A stretch of 64,000 nt of DNA from Arcticibacter svalbardensis MN12-7 (GCF_000403135.1 NZ_AQPN01000078.1:1-64000); one strand, 5' to 3'. Counted from the stretch's first letter, positions 45,811 to 54,189 are shown. The notes: generated from the letters alone by a model not told the origin. Translations and numbers: made by a program.

Positions 45811-45878
45811 CTAGGTTGAGTCCATGTTAAGTCCATGTATTTACGTAAAAACATGGACTTAACACGGACTCAACCTAG
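45811..45878. repeat. 68-bp near-perfect palindrome built of 11-bp units
   Basis: The arms at 45811-45838 and 45851-45878 match at 27 of 28 positions (the mismatch is at 45865), and the centre TTTACGTAAA is itself a palindrome. Each arm contains two 11-base units of the form GTTRAGTCCAT. The whole element could extrude as a cruciform or fold as a very stable RNA hairpin. It lies between two terminators and so is probably not part of either message. Confidence 0.85.
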
Positions 45879-46022
45879 ATTCATTATACAATTAATAACT
45901 ACCAGACTATAGGATGATATCTTTTTACCTCAATCATAAAGGCACATCCAACCCTCATAAACCCAAGCAAAATAAAAGCCATTTTTTATGCCATAACCCA
46001 ATAAAACAAACTCAATACCAAC

Positions 46023-46054
46023 AAAAAAGCCTGACTCAAATAGAGCCAGGCTTT
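46023..46054 (-). terminator. Terminator of carB
   Basis: AAAGCCTG and CAGGCTTT arms, with inner CTC/GAG and one mismatch, are followed on the reverse strand by TTTTTTG. It lies 55 bases after the carB stop. Confidence 0.8.
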
Positions 46055-46109
46055 ATAATAACCTAAAAGAATAAAAATCCACTCCAATTCTGAAGCAGCC
46101 CTTATCTCT

Positions 46110-48926
46110 TTATTTACTTAAATACATTGATTTCTCTTTGTACAATCTCACAAAGTAAGGATCATTCAGATCTTTAATAAAGCGAATCGCTTCTCCGGTA
46201 GACTTCATTTCAGGTCCCAGTTCCTTTTCTACTTCAGGGAACTTATCATAGGAGAAAACAGGTTCCTTAATCGCAAAGCCGATCAATTTACGCTCAATCT
46301 TAAAGTCTTTCAACTTATTTGCGCCAAGCATGATCTTAGTGGCAATATTGATATAAGGCACGTCGTAGGCTTTTGCAATGAAAGGAACCGTACGGGATGC
46401 CCTTGGATTCGCTTCAATTACATATACCACGTTCTCCTTTATAGCAAACTGAATATTCAGCAAGCCTCTTACCTCAATCGCCTTTGCCAGTTTAATGGTG
46501 TATTCTTCCATTAAATCAGTGACATGTTTGGATAAATTAAAAGGAGGCAAGATGGCATTGGAGTCACCCGAATGAATTCCGGCAGGCTCTATATGCTCCA
46601 TTAAACCGATGATATGCACATCCTCACCATCGCAGATGGAGTCAGACTCCGCTTCTTCCGCACGGTCGAGGAAATGGTCAATCAATACCCGGTTACCAGG
46701 AAGATCACCCAACAGTTTAACTACTGCCTTTTCCAGATCCTCATCGTTAATAACGATACTCATACCCTGTCCACCCAATACATAACTCGGGCGAACCAAT
46801 ACTGGATAACCGACATGATGTGCTACTTCAATAGCCTCTTCAGCATTTTCTGCCACACCATATTTTGGATAAGGAATGTCAAGCTCTTTCAGCAAATCGG
46901 AGAAGCGACCTCTGTCTTCAGCAATATCCATGCTGTCAAAAGAAGTACCAATGATCTTAATACCTAGCGCATGCAGCTTTTCCGCCATTTTAAGCGCAGT
47001 TTGACCACCTAGCTGAACAATGACACCTTCAGGTTTTTCAAGCTCAATGATCTCACGTACGTGCTCCCAGAATACCGGCTCGAAGTATAGCTTATCAGCC
47101 ATATTGAAATCGGTAGATACTGTTTCGGGATTACAATTGATCATAATGGACTCATAACCGGCTTCTTTAGCTGCCATCAGACCATGAACACAAGAGTAAT
47201 CAAACTCAATTCCCTGACCGATACGGTTAGGTCCGGAGCCTAATACAATAATCTTTTTCTTTTCGGATGGAATGGATTCATTTTCATCTTCGAAGGTAGA
47301 GTAGTAATATGGTGTTTTAGCCTGGAATTCTGCAGCACAGGTATCTACCATTTTGTAGACCCGGTTAATGCCCAATTCTTTTCTGCGGTCATATACCTCA
47401 TCCTCAGTTACGTTACCCAGGAGCCAGGAAATCTGAATATCAGAATATCCTTTTTGCTTTAAGGTAAGGAAGAAGTCTTTGGGTATATTTTTAAGCGAAT
47501 AGCGTTTGATTTCTATTTCCAGATTAACCAATTCCTGAATCTGGATCAGGAACCATTTATCGATACGGGTAGCCTTGCGGATAGACTCCAAAGGCACACC
47601 CATACTCATGGCATCTTTGATGAGGAACAACCTGTTCCAGCTTGGATGCTCAAGACCATACATAATCTCGTCGAGGTTACGTTTTTGTCTCCCGTCGGCA
47701 CCTAAACCAGAACGGCCAATTTCAAGACTCTGTGTTGCTTTTTGAAGTGCTTCAATGAAAGTACGGCCAATGGCCATTACTTCACCTACCGACTTCATCT
47801 GCAAGCCCAGCTCCATGTTGGCACCCTTAAACTTATCGAAGTTCCATCTGGGTATTTTCACGATCACGTAATCGAGCGTAGGCTCAAAATAAGCGGAAGT
47901 GGTTTTAGTAATTTGATTTTCTACTTCATCCAGGTTGTAACCTATAGCTAGCTTAGCAGCAATTTTAGCAATCGGATAACCTGTTGCTTTTGATGCTAAA
48001 GCGGATGAACGCGATACACGTGGATTAATTTCAATGGCAATGATCGATTCGTCGGCAGGATTTACTGAAAACTGAACATTACAGCCTCCGGCAAAGTTAC
48101 CGATAGCACGCATCATTTTTATAGCCTGATTACGCATGTCCTGGTAACAACGGTCACTCAGGGTCATTGCTGGAGCCACCGTAATGGAATCACCAGTATG
48201 AACGCCCATTGGATCGAAGTTTTCGATAGAGCAGATGATGATCACATTATCCTTACTGTCCCTTAATAGCTCAAGTTCAAACTCTTTCCAGCCCAGTACC
48301 GCTTGCTCTACCAAAACTTCATGAGTAGGTGATGCTTGCAAACCGCGACTTAAAGCTGCGTCAAACTCTTCTTTTTTGTGGACAATACCACCTCCGGTAC
48401 CACCAAGGGTATAGGAAGGGCGGATAACAAGAGGGAAACCAATTTCCTGAGCTGCTTCTTTTCCTTCGAGGAAGGAATTGGCAATCTTAGATTTGGCAAC
48501 ACCCACATTGATATCTACCATCAACTGGCGGAATGCTTCCCGGTTTTCAGTCTTCTCGATAGCAGCGACATCCACTCCGATCACTCTTACATGATACTTT
48601 TCCCAGATACCTCTCTCTTCAGCTTCTTTACAAAGATTTAAGGCTGTTTGTCCACCCATTGTAGGCAGTACAGCATCAATTTTTTGTTCCTGAAGGATTT
48701 GTTCAAGGCTTTCGCATGTTAGAGGGAGAAGATAAATATGATCACCGATCACTTTATCTGTCATAATGGTAGCCGGATTGGAATTAATAATGGATACTGC
48801 TATCCCTTCATCTTTAAGAGATAAAGCAGCCTGTGAGCCTGCGTAATCAAATTCGCAAGCCTGACCGATAATAATGGGTCCTGAACCAATGATCAGGACT
48901 GATTTGATGGACGAATCTTTTGGCAT
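46110..48926 (-). CDS. carB: Carbamoyl-phosphate synthase large subunit, lacking the MGS domain
   Basis: The protein has 938 residues. Two ATP-grasp halves (about 1-540 and 550-938) each carry the usual motifs: GSGPIIIGQACEFDYAG and PSYTLGGTGGG in the first, GSGPNRIGQGIEFDYSC and PSYVLGGQGMS in the second. It makes carbamoyl phosphate for arginine and pyrimidines. E. coli CarB has about 1073 residues; the missing C-terminal 130 residues are the MGS-like domain that binds UMP, IMP and ornithine, so those allosteric controls should be absent. The short form is common in Bacteroidota. carA is not in the window. Confidence 0.95.
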   Translation of the reverse strand: MPKDSSIKSVLIIGSGPIIIGQACEFDYAGSQAALSLKDEGIAVSIINSNPATIMTDKVIGDHIYLLPLTCESLEQILQEQKIDAVLPTMGGQTALNLCKEAEERGIWEKYHVRVIGVDVAAIEKTENREAFRQLMVDINVGVAKSKIANSFLEGKEAAQEIGFPLVIRPSYTLGGTGGGIVHKKEEFDAALSRGLQASPTHEVLVEQAVLGWKEFELELLRDSKDNVIIICSIENFDPMGVHTGDSITVAPAMTLSDRCYQDMRNQAIKMMRAIGNFAGGCNVQFSVNPADESIIAIEINPRVSRSSALASKATGYPIAKIAAKLAIGYNLDEVENQITKTTSAYFEPTLDYVIVKIPRWNFDKFKGANMELGLQMKSVGEVMAIGRTFIEALQKATQSLEIGRSGLGADGRQKRNLDEIMYGLEHPSWNRLFLIKDAMSMGVPLESIRKATRIDKWFLIQIQELVNLEIEIKRYSLKNIPKDFFLTLKQKGYSDIQISWLLGNVTEDEVYDRRKELGINRVYKMVDTCAAEFQAKTPYYYSTFEDENESIPSEKKKIIVLGSGPNRIGQGIEFDYSCVHGLMAAKEAGYESIMINCNPETVSTDFNMADKLYFEPVFWEHVREIIELEKPEGVIVQLGGQTALKMAEKLHALGIKIIGTSFDSMDIAEDRGRFSDLLKELDIPYPKYGVAENAEEAIEVAHHVGYPVLVRPSYVLGGQGMSIVINDEDLEKAVVKLLGDLPGNRVLIDHFLDRAEEAESDSICDGEDVHIIGLMEHIEPAGIHSGDSNAILPPFNLSKHVTDLMEEYTIKLAKAIEVRGLLNIQFAIKENVVYVIEANPRASRTVPFIAKAYDVPYINIATKIMLGANKLKDFKIERKLIGFAIKEPVFSYDKFPEVEKELGPEMKSTGEAIRFIKDLNDPYFVRLYKEKSMYLSK

Positions 48927-49007
48927 AGGTTGTTTAAAGTCAAAAGTTTAAAATTAAAAATTTTAAGACTTCTTAATCAGCGAGATTTCCTATGCTGTTA
49001 ACTGAAA

Positions 49008-49029
49008 ATCCCGACCTGATTGTCGGGAT
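49008..49029. promoter_or_regulatory. Eight-base inverted repeat at the carB transcription start
   Basis: ATCCCGAC and GTCGGGAT enclose six bases. It begins two bases downstream of the carB -7 box, so it covers the likely start site and first bases of the leader. It could be an operator or a 5' stabilising hairpin. Confidence 0.5.
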
Positions 49030-49030
49030 G

Positions 49031-49038
49031 CAAAGGTA
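49031..49038 (-). promoter_or_regulatory. -7 promoter element for carB
   Basis: On the reverse strand TACCTTTG is a perfect TAnnTTTG match. The leader would be about 100 bases. Confidence 0.55.
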
Positions 49039-49229
49039 CATAATTCTAGTACTTCTGCTAATTAAAATTAGAAAAGTTTTTAAGAGGCGTTCCGTGTAGG
49101 ACTAAGAAACAAGGTTTTAGCGATATTTTAACGCATTTAAGCAGATAGTAATAGTGATTCCTTGAAATTTAGTTGTAAAAATTGGCTGAATAGAAATACA
49201 CTATCCCATCCCTTATCTGTTATTTTAAT

Positions 49230-49237
49230 TAAGTTTG
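49230..49237 (+). promoter_or_regulatory. -7 promoter element for pnuC
   Basis: TAAGTTTG is a perfect TAnnTTTG match and ends three bases before the GTG at 49241. An in-frame TTG at 49235 lies inside the box, so it cannot be on the message made from this promoter. This decides the pnuC start. Confidence 0.5.
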
Positions 49238-49240
49238 TAT

Positions 49241-49858
49241 GTGATCATCTGCGAAGCTTCATTTGGACAATTATTCCTAAACCAACTCCTTCAAACATCG
49301 GCATTGGAATGGCTGGGTACTATAACCGGTTTTTTATGCGTGTATCTGGCAGCTAAACAGAATATTTTAAACTGGCCGATATCCATTATTAGTGTTGCCG
49401 CCTATGCTTTGCTATTTTATGACTACCATCTTTTTGGAGACGCTGTTTTACAACTTTACTTCTTAGCAACAGCTATATATGGTTGGTATTACTGGGCAAA
49501 AAACAAGGAAGAGCATCAAAAGCCCATCGCATCATTAGATAGAAAGGGTTACATGGTGGCCATTGGAGCAGTGCTCATATTATCTGTTGTATTAGGACTT
49601 TTTCTGGATCATTTTACCCCATCTGATGTTCCATACCTTGATGGCACCTGTACCGCTATGAGTTTTGTGGCCCAGATCATGATGACCAGGAAGATTCTGC
49701 AGAACTGGACGCTGTGGATCCTGGTTGATGCCATCTATGTGCCCCTCTATTTATATAAAGAACTGGCTCTTACTGCAATATTGTATCTTCTGTTTCTGGG
49801 GATAGCAGTAATGGGTTACAATGACTGGAATAAAACATGGATCGCTACAAGGAAATAA
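49241..49858 (+). CDS. pnuC: Nicotinamide riboside transporter PnuC
   Basis: An inner-membrane carrier of about 205 residues with some seven hydrophobic helices. The segments LEWLGTITGFLCVYLAAKQN, WPISIISVAAYALLFYDYHLFGD and YGWYYWAKN match PnuC, including the aromatic residues that stack on the nicotinamide ring. The GTG start was chosen from the promoter position; there is no ATG near the conserved N-terminus. It overlaps the next gene by 22 bases, so uptake and phosphorylation are coupled. Confidence 0.9.
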   Translation: MIICEASFGQLFLNQLLQTSALEWLGTITGFLCVYLAAKQNILNWPISIISVAAYALLFYDYHLFGDAVLQLYFLATAIYGWYYWAKNKEEHQKPIASLDRKGYMVAIGAVLILSVVLGLFLDHFTPSDVPYLDGTCTAMSFVAQIMMTRKILQNWTLWILVDAIYVPLYLYKELALTAILYLLFLGIAVMGYNDWNKTWIATRK

Positions 49859-50385
49859 AAAAAATAGCCGTCGTTGGACCTGAATCTACAGGTAAATCAA
49901 CCATTTCGGCTGAGTTAGCATTACATTATAATACGGTATGGGTGCCTGAGTATTCCCGCGAATATTGCAGTAAGCTCACGGAACCTTGTAGTTGGCAGGA
50001 TGAAATCAATATGTTTAAAGGACAGATTGATCTGGAGAATCAGTTAATCCCTCAAGCCAATGGAATCTTAATTTGTGACACCACTTTTATCACAGTAAAG
50101 ATCTGGAGCGAATATATGTTCGGCAAAGCGCCTGAAGAAGTGCTATCCGAATTATCAAAGCGTCCCTACGATTTTTATTTATTAATGGACATTGATTTGC
50201 CCTGGCAAGAGGATCCTTTAAGAGATTTCCCACATTTGAGGGAGCACTTTATGAATATATGGCATAAAGAATTGCAAATGCTTCATGCGAACTACCAAGT
50301 TATTTCAGGTTTAGCATCATTAAGAAAAGAAAATGCTATTATAGCAATTAACAATTACTTAACATATTTTGACACAATATCTTAG
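49837..50385 (+). CDS. NadR-like nicotinamide riboside kinase (P-loop ATPase)
   Basis: The 182-residue protein has a P-loop GPESTGKST at about 14-22 and the segments VPEYSREYC and PWQEDPLRDFP that characterise the kinase domain of NadR. It lacks the NMN adenylyltransferase and DNA-binding domains of E. coli NadR. It probably phosphorylates nicotinamide riboside to NMN as it enters through PnuC, whose gene it overlaps. Confidence 0.87.
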   Translation: MDRYKEIKKIAVVGPESTGKSTISAELALHYNTVWVPEYSREYCSKLTEPCSWQDEINMFKGQIDLENQLIPQANGILICDTTFITVKIWSEYMFGKAPEEVLSELSKRPYDFYLLMDIDLPWQEDPLRDFPHLREHFMNIWHKELQMLHANYQVISGLASLRKENAIIAINNYLTYFDTIS

Positions 50386-50395
50386 AATGTTTTTT

Positions 50396-50403
50396 TATTT
50401 TTA
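50396..50403 (+). promoter_or_regulatory. -7-like element ahead of the terC leader element
   Basis: TATTTTTA matches TAnnTTTG at 7 of 8 positions. A start about six bases downstream would coincide with the first base of the 11-base stem at 50410. Confidence 0.35.
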
Positions 50404-50409
50404 CAACAT

Positions 50410-50543
50410 AATATTAACACCACGTAACTAGCCATTCCGAGTAATGACTATTTACATTGAGGCACAGTTGGAGAGGCGGAATTTGAGAAGTATTATATTG
50501 ATAGTGTTAATATTTTTTAGCTTTTGACTTAGCTCTCCTAAGT
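50410..50543 (+). ncRNA. Candidate structured leader RNA (riboswitch-like) upstream of terC
   Basis: Four helices can be drawn. P1 pairs AATATTAACAC (50410-50420) with GTGTTAATATT (50504-50514). Inside it P2 pairs ATTCCG (50434-50439) with CGGAAT (50477-50482), and P3 pairs AATG with CATT (50443-50446 and 50455-50458). Downstream P4 is a hairpin ACTTAG/CTAAGT (50527-50543) whose loop CTCTC is complementary to GAGAG at 50471-50475 inside P1. A terminator follows at 50569, then terC. The layout is that of an aptamer plus expression platform. The GGGGAGUA motif of the manganese yybP-ykoY riboswitch, common before terC genes, is absent. It could instead be an independent small RNA. Confidence 0.45.
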
Positions 50544-50568
50544 ATACGTTCTTTTTAATTAATGATTA

Positions 50569-50598
50569 AAAACCTTCTGCCCCTCAGAAGGTTTTTTT
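50569..50598 (+). terminator. Intrinsic terminator 40 bases before terC
   Basis: AAAACCTTCTG (50569-50579) and CAGAAGGTTTT (50585-50595) form a perfect stem with a five-base loop, followed by a run of T. It lies between the structured leader and the terC start, where it could gate terC expression. Confidence 0.85.
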
Positions 50599-50637
50599 GT
50601 TTCATAAGCATTATATTAGAGGCATCAACTTGTAACT

Positions 50638-51426
50638 ATGGAATTTCTTTCAAATCCAGAGATCTGGATCTCCCTTTTAACTCTTACTGTTTTAGAAATT
50701 GTACTAGGTATCGATAACATTATCTTTATCTCGATACTATCTGGCAAACTTCCTGTAAATCAACAGAAAAAAGCCAGACAGTTGGGTTTAGGTCTGGCTA
50801 TGATTACCCGGGTCCTCTTATTATTGTCCTTAAGCTGGGTGATGACGTTGACCTCCGCATTGTTTAACATGGGCGATTGGGTTGGCGTTACAAATCCTGA
50901 TTTACTGGAAAAGCTGGCTATCTCAGGAAGAGATTTAATCTTACTGATAGGGGGGTTATTTTTAATATATAAGAGCACATCCGAGATTCACGACAAACTG
51001 GAGGGTGAGGACCATATTACAGAGAATAAAAAGGTACATTCATTTGTGGGTGTACTAGCTCAGATCCTGATTCTGGATGTGGTATTTTCTCTGGATTCTG
51101 TGATTACCGCTGTTGGTATGGCCGATCATGTAGAGGTTATGATTGCTGCTGTGATCCTGGCGATAGTAGTTATGCTTTTCTCTGCTGATGCAATCAGTGG
51201 CTTTGTGAATGAGCATCCAACAGTTAAAATGCTGGCCTTATCGTTTTTATTATTGATTGGGGTTTCTCTTCTTGCTGAAGGCTTTGATCAGCATATTCCT
51301 AAAGGGTATATCTATTTTGCTATGGCCTTCTCTGTGCTTGTAGAGATGCTGAACTTAAAATTGAGGAAAGCTAGTACGGAAAAGCCTGTTCATTTAAGGA
51401 ATTTCCCAGAAGAGGAAAAGAAGTAA
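50638..51426 (+). CDS. TerC family integral membrane protein
   Basis: The 262-residue protein has seven to nine hydrophobic helices. The two TerC repeats carry acidic residues in the membrane: EIVLGIDNIIF near residue 21 and DVVFSLDSVITAVGM near 145. Some TerC proteins (Alx, MeeF/MeeY) export manganese and may load it onto secreted proteins; others were linked to tellurium resistance. No ter operon is nearby, so a metal-ion role is more likely. The start ATG lies 40 bases after a strong terminator. Confidence 0.9.
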   Translation: MEFLSNPEIWISLLTLTVLEIVLGIDNIIFISILSGKLPVNQQKKARQLGLGLAMITRVLLLLSLSWVMTLTSALFNMGDWVGVTNPDLLEKLAISGRDLILLIGGLFLIYKSTSEIHDKLEGEDHITENKKVHSFVGVLAQILILDVVFSLDSVITAVGMADHVEVMIAAVILAIVVMLFSADAISGFVNEHPTVKMLALSFLLLIGVSLLAEGFDQHIPKGYIYFAMAFSVLVEMLNLKLRKASTEKPVHLRNFPEEEKK

Positions 51427-51566
51427 TTTTGCAAAAGGGAGTTACGGTATCCTACTTCCATCTAGCTTAGTAGTATTTTCAATTCAGTAATAAAAAATGA
51501 GGCTGTTTCATAAGTCAAAATCAAGATTCACAAACAGAAGTAATTTTGGTAAACTTTACTAAAGAA

Positions 51567-51607
51567 TAAAAAACGGCAATTTTCAAATTGAAAATTACCG
51601 TTTTTTA
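51567..51607. terminator. Bidirectional terminator between terC and the methyltransferase gene
   Basis: AAAAAACGG (51568-51576) and CCGTTTTTT (51598-51606) form the base of a stem that continues as AATTTTC/GAAAATT with one mismatch. Both strands have a T tract. The rest of this 298-base interval shows no gene. Confidence 0.85.
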
Positions 51608-51724
51608 GTATAAATGAAGCCCTCTTTAAAAATTAATTTCAGTGGGTTAAGGCCAAAATTAAGTTATTAGACTACCTAAAATTTATCACTGCTAAACGGT
51701 ATCCCTAAAATTCAATATTGTCCT

Positions 51725-52912
51725 TTATACCACCCGACAAAGCAATCCTTTTAAATATTCCCCTTCAGGAAAAGAGGAGCGTACAGGATGGTCTTCTGGC
51801 TGACAAAACTGATAGATATACTGAATTTCTTTTCCGGCATCTAATGCTGCCCAGGCAAGAATCTGTTTAAAGTGACTGATATCAACAGCGCCTGAACAAG
51901 AAAACGTTGCAAGGATGCCTCCGCTATTTAAAAGCCCCATAGCCATCCGATTCAGGTCCTTATACGCTCTTGATGCTTTATCAAGGGATGACCGTGATGG
52001 AGCATATTTAGGCGGATCCAGAACGATAACATCAAACTTCTCATTTCCCTCCTTTAATACCCGGAGATATTTATTTACATCGGATTGGATAGCCTGATAC
52101 TGACTGGCATCAAAACCATTCAATACAATATTCTGGTTCATCGTTTCGATAGCAAGTGCCGAACTGTCCACACTGACTACAGACGACGCCCCATATTTTA
52201 ATGCATTCAATGTAAATCCACCAGAATAAGAAAAACAATCCAATACTCTTTTACCCTTTGCATGCTGTGCTACGATCCGGCGGTTATCCCGCTGATCACA
52301 GAAGAAACCTGACTTCTGACCTGCAGCTATATTAATCAGGTATTTAACATCATTTTCAATTACTTCTACAAATTCAGGGGGCTCTGCACCATAAAGGATC
52401 CCAAAGGATGCTTCCATTCCGTCATGAGCTCTCGCAGAGGCGTCACTCCGGTCAAAGATCCCTTTCACCTGGAGTAAAGTCACCAATTCATCTACAATGA
52501 CGTCTTTAAGCTTTTCTATACCTGAAGTGAGGAGTTGAAGAGAAAGATAATCACCATAACGATCTACAATTAATCCGGGAAGAAAATCTGCTTCACTAAA
52601 TATAAGCCTGTAGGTGTTGGTATGAGTAGAATCTAAAAGGCTCTGACGAGCAGAAACAGCCTTTTTAATTCGGGCTCTCCACCAGGTTTCATCTACAACC
52701 ACATCTTCATTCCACTCTAATATTCGAACTGCCACACGTGACTGGTCATTAAAAAAACCTCTTGCCAGAAATGCTCCTGAATGATCTGTTACGTCAACAA
52801 TTTCCCCATTCTCCGGCTTACCTTTGATGTTTTCTATTGCACCTGAAAATATCCATGGATGCAATTGGCGAACCGCTTTTTCTTTACCTTTTTTTAAACT
52901 AACCTGTGGCAT
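51725..52912 (-). CDS. Class I rRNA (cytosine-C5) methyltransferase, RlmI-like
   Basis: The protein has 395 residues. An N-terminal PUA domain (about 1-75, HPWIFSGAIENI) is followed by a Rossmann methyltransferase with the SAM motif VLDCFSYSGGFTLNAL (about 222-237) and the catalytic-region motif DVIVLDPPKYAPSR. This is the layout of RlmI, which makes m5C1962 in 23S rRNA. Target identity is inferred. The ATG lies five bases after a perfect -7 box, so its message is probably leaderless. Confidence 0.88.
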   Translation of the reverse strand: MPQVSLKKGKEKAVRQLHPWIFSGAIENIKGKPENGEIVDVTDHSGAFLARGFFNDQSRVAVRILEWNEDVVVDETWWRARIKKAVSARQSLLDSTHTNTYRLIFSEADFLPGLIVDRYGDYLSLQLLTSGIEKLKDVIVDELVTLLQVKGIFDRSDASARAHDGMEASFGILYGAEPPEFVEVIENDVKYLINIAAGQKSGFFCDQRDNRRIVAQHAKGKRVLDCFSYSGGFTLNALKYGASSVVSVDSSALAIETMNQNIVLNGFDASQYQAIQSDVNKYLRVLKEGNEKFDVIVLDPPKYAPSRSSLDKASRAYKDLNRMAMGLLNSGGILATFSCSGAVDISHFKQILAWAALDAGKEIQYIYQFCQPEDHPVRSSFPEGEYLKGLLCRVV

Positions 52913-52917
52913 ACGCG

Positions 52918-52925
52918 CAAAGATA
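52918..52925 (-). promoter_or_regulatory. -7 promoter element for the methyltransferase gene
   Basis: On the reverse strand TATCTTTG is a perfect match and ends five bases before the ATG at 52912, a leaderless geometry. Confidence 0.55.
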
Positions 52926-52949
52926 TAGTTTCAGTTGTTCGCTTTTGTC

Positions 52950-52957
52950 TAATTTTG
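52950..52957 (+). promoter_or_regulatory. -7 promoter element for tadA
   Basis: TAATTTTG is a perfect TAnnTTTG match in the divergent region, about 78 bases before the tadA ATG. Confidence 0.45.
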
Positions 52958-53035
52958 CTACATAAAGGATTTAAAATTATATTCTTAAAGGTATTAAATT
53001 TTGAATTTTAAAGGAATTAAAGGATTTTAGGAACA

Positions 53036-53506
53036 ATGAGATACTACAACTTTACAGCGGAACCATCGCAATCTGCTGATGACTTCTTTATGAATGAAGC
53101 CATTAAAGAAGCAAAAATAGCCTTAAGTCTCGATGAAGTTCCTATTGGTGCGGTCATAGTCAGCAACGGAACGATCATAGGAAAAGGGCATAATTTAACT
53201 GAACAACTCAATGATGTAACCGCACATGCTGAAATGCAGGCCTTTACAGCGGCAGCAAATTATCTGGGTGGTAAGTATTTAAAAGGCTGCACTTTATATG
53301 TCACCATAGAACCTTGCGTCATGTGTGCAGGTGCCTCCTACTGGACACAAATAAGCCGTATTGTCTATGGGGCTAAGGATGAAAAGAGAGGCTTTAGTTT
53401 GGTGAAATCCATGATCACACATCCTAAGACTGAAATAGTATCCGGAGTGAAGGAATCAGACTGTGCATTGCTGATTAAAAATTTCTTTTTGAGCAAAAGA
53501 AAGTAA
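53036..53506 (+). CDS. tadA: tRNA-specific adenosine deaminase (TadA-like nucleoside deaminase)
   Basis: The enzyme converts A34 of tRNA-Arg(ACG) to inosine. The zinc-site motifs HAEMQAF (with the catalytic glutamate) and PCVMCAGA are at about 62-68 and 92-99. The length of 156 residues is normal. A free-nucleoside deaminase is the main alternative, but VPIGAVIV and the C-terminal FFLSKRK tail fit TadA. Confidence 0.88.
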   Translation: MRYYNFTAEPSQSADDFFMNEAIKEAKIALSLDEVPIGAVIVSNGTIIGKGHNLTEQLNDVTAHAEMQAFTAAANYLGGKYLKGCTLYVTIEPCVMCAGASYWTQISRIVYGAKDEKRGFSLVKSMITHPKTEIVSGVKESDCALLIKNFFLSKRK

Positions 53507-53544
53507 AGTTTACATAGCGCTGAACAAAATCTTCACACATAAGT

Positions 53545-53552
53545 TATCTTTG
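53545..53552 (+). promoter_or_regulatory. -7 promoter element for the superoxide dismutase gene
   Basis: TATCTTTG is a perfect TAnnTTTG match, 34 bases before the ATG at 53587. Confidence 0.55.
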
Positions 53553-53586
53553 TAGAACTTAAATTTTAACTTAAAAACTTAATATT

Positions 53587-54189
53587 ATGGCTTTTGAACT
53601 TCCTGCGTTAACATACGCAACTGATGCCCTGGAACCTTATATCGACAAAGCGACAATGGAAATCCATCATGGGAAACACCATCAAGCTTATGTAGACAAT
53701 TTAAATAAAGCGATCGCCGGTACTGCAGGTGATGGTAAAACTATTGAAGAAATTTTAGCTAATATTTCTTCATACCCAGCCCCTGTACGTAACAATGGTG
53801 GCGGACACTTCAACCACAGTTTATTCTGGACTGTTATCGGTCCTAATGGTGGTGGAGAACCTACTGGTGAACTTGCAGAAGCAATCAAATCTGCTTTCGG
53901 TTCATTTGAAGATTTCAAAAAGAAGTTTGCTGAAGCTGGTGCCACTCGTTTTGGATCAGGTTGGGCATGGTTAACTGTTTCTGCTGATGGTGCTCTTCAG
54001 GTATCATCTACTCCAAATCAGGACAATCCATTAATGGATGTTGCGGATGTTAAAGGAACACCAATTTTAGGATTAGATGTTTGGGAACATGCTTACTACT
54101 TAAAATACCAAAACAAACGTCCTGATTACATTGCAGCTTTTTGGAATGTGGTGAACTGGACTGAAGTTGCAGCACGTTTTAAAAAATAA
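53587..54189 (+). CDS. Superoxide dismutase, Fe/Mn family
   Basis: The enzyme converts superoxide to hydrogen peroxide and oxygen. The metal ligands are seen in [13 protein letters not shown] (His), FNHSLFW (His) and [13 protein letters not shown] (Asp and His). The length of 200 residues is normal. The metal (Fe, Mn or either) cannot be decided with confidence. It sits upstream of oxyR and catalase, so the locus handles both superoxide and peroxide. Confidence 0.95.
   Translation: MAFELPALTYATDALEPYIDKATMEIHHGKHHQAYVDNLNKAIAGTAGDGKTIEEILANISSYPAPVRNNGGGHFNHSLFWTVIGPNGGGEPTGELAEAIKSAFGSFEDFKKKFAEAGATRFGSGWAWLTVSADGALQVSSTPNQDNPLMDVADVKGTPILGLDVWEHAYYLKYQNKRPDYIAAFWNVVNWTEVAARFKK

Larger units (their letters stand above)
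45617..46109. other. Gene-free interval between susD and carB
   Basis: The interval has a terminator at each end for the two converging genes and a 68-base palindrome in the middle, all listed separately. No gene is seen. Confidence 0.6.
48927..49240. other. Divergent control region between carB and pnuC
   Basis: It holds the carB promoter with a leader hairpin and the pnuC promoter, listed separately. The middle (about 49060-49200) shows no gene or clear motif. Confidence 0.5.

Noticed and set aside
50410-50543. yybP-ykoY (manganese) riboswitch
   Set aside because: The conserved GGGGAGUA core is missing, although terC genes are frequent targets of that class. The element is kept only as an unclassified structured RNA.
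51499-51516. Insertion-sequence end
   Set aside because: GAGGCTGTTTCATAAGTC resembles terminal repeats of some IS families, but no matching opposite end, target duplication or transposase is present.
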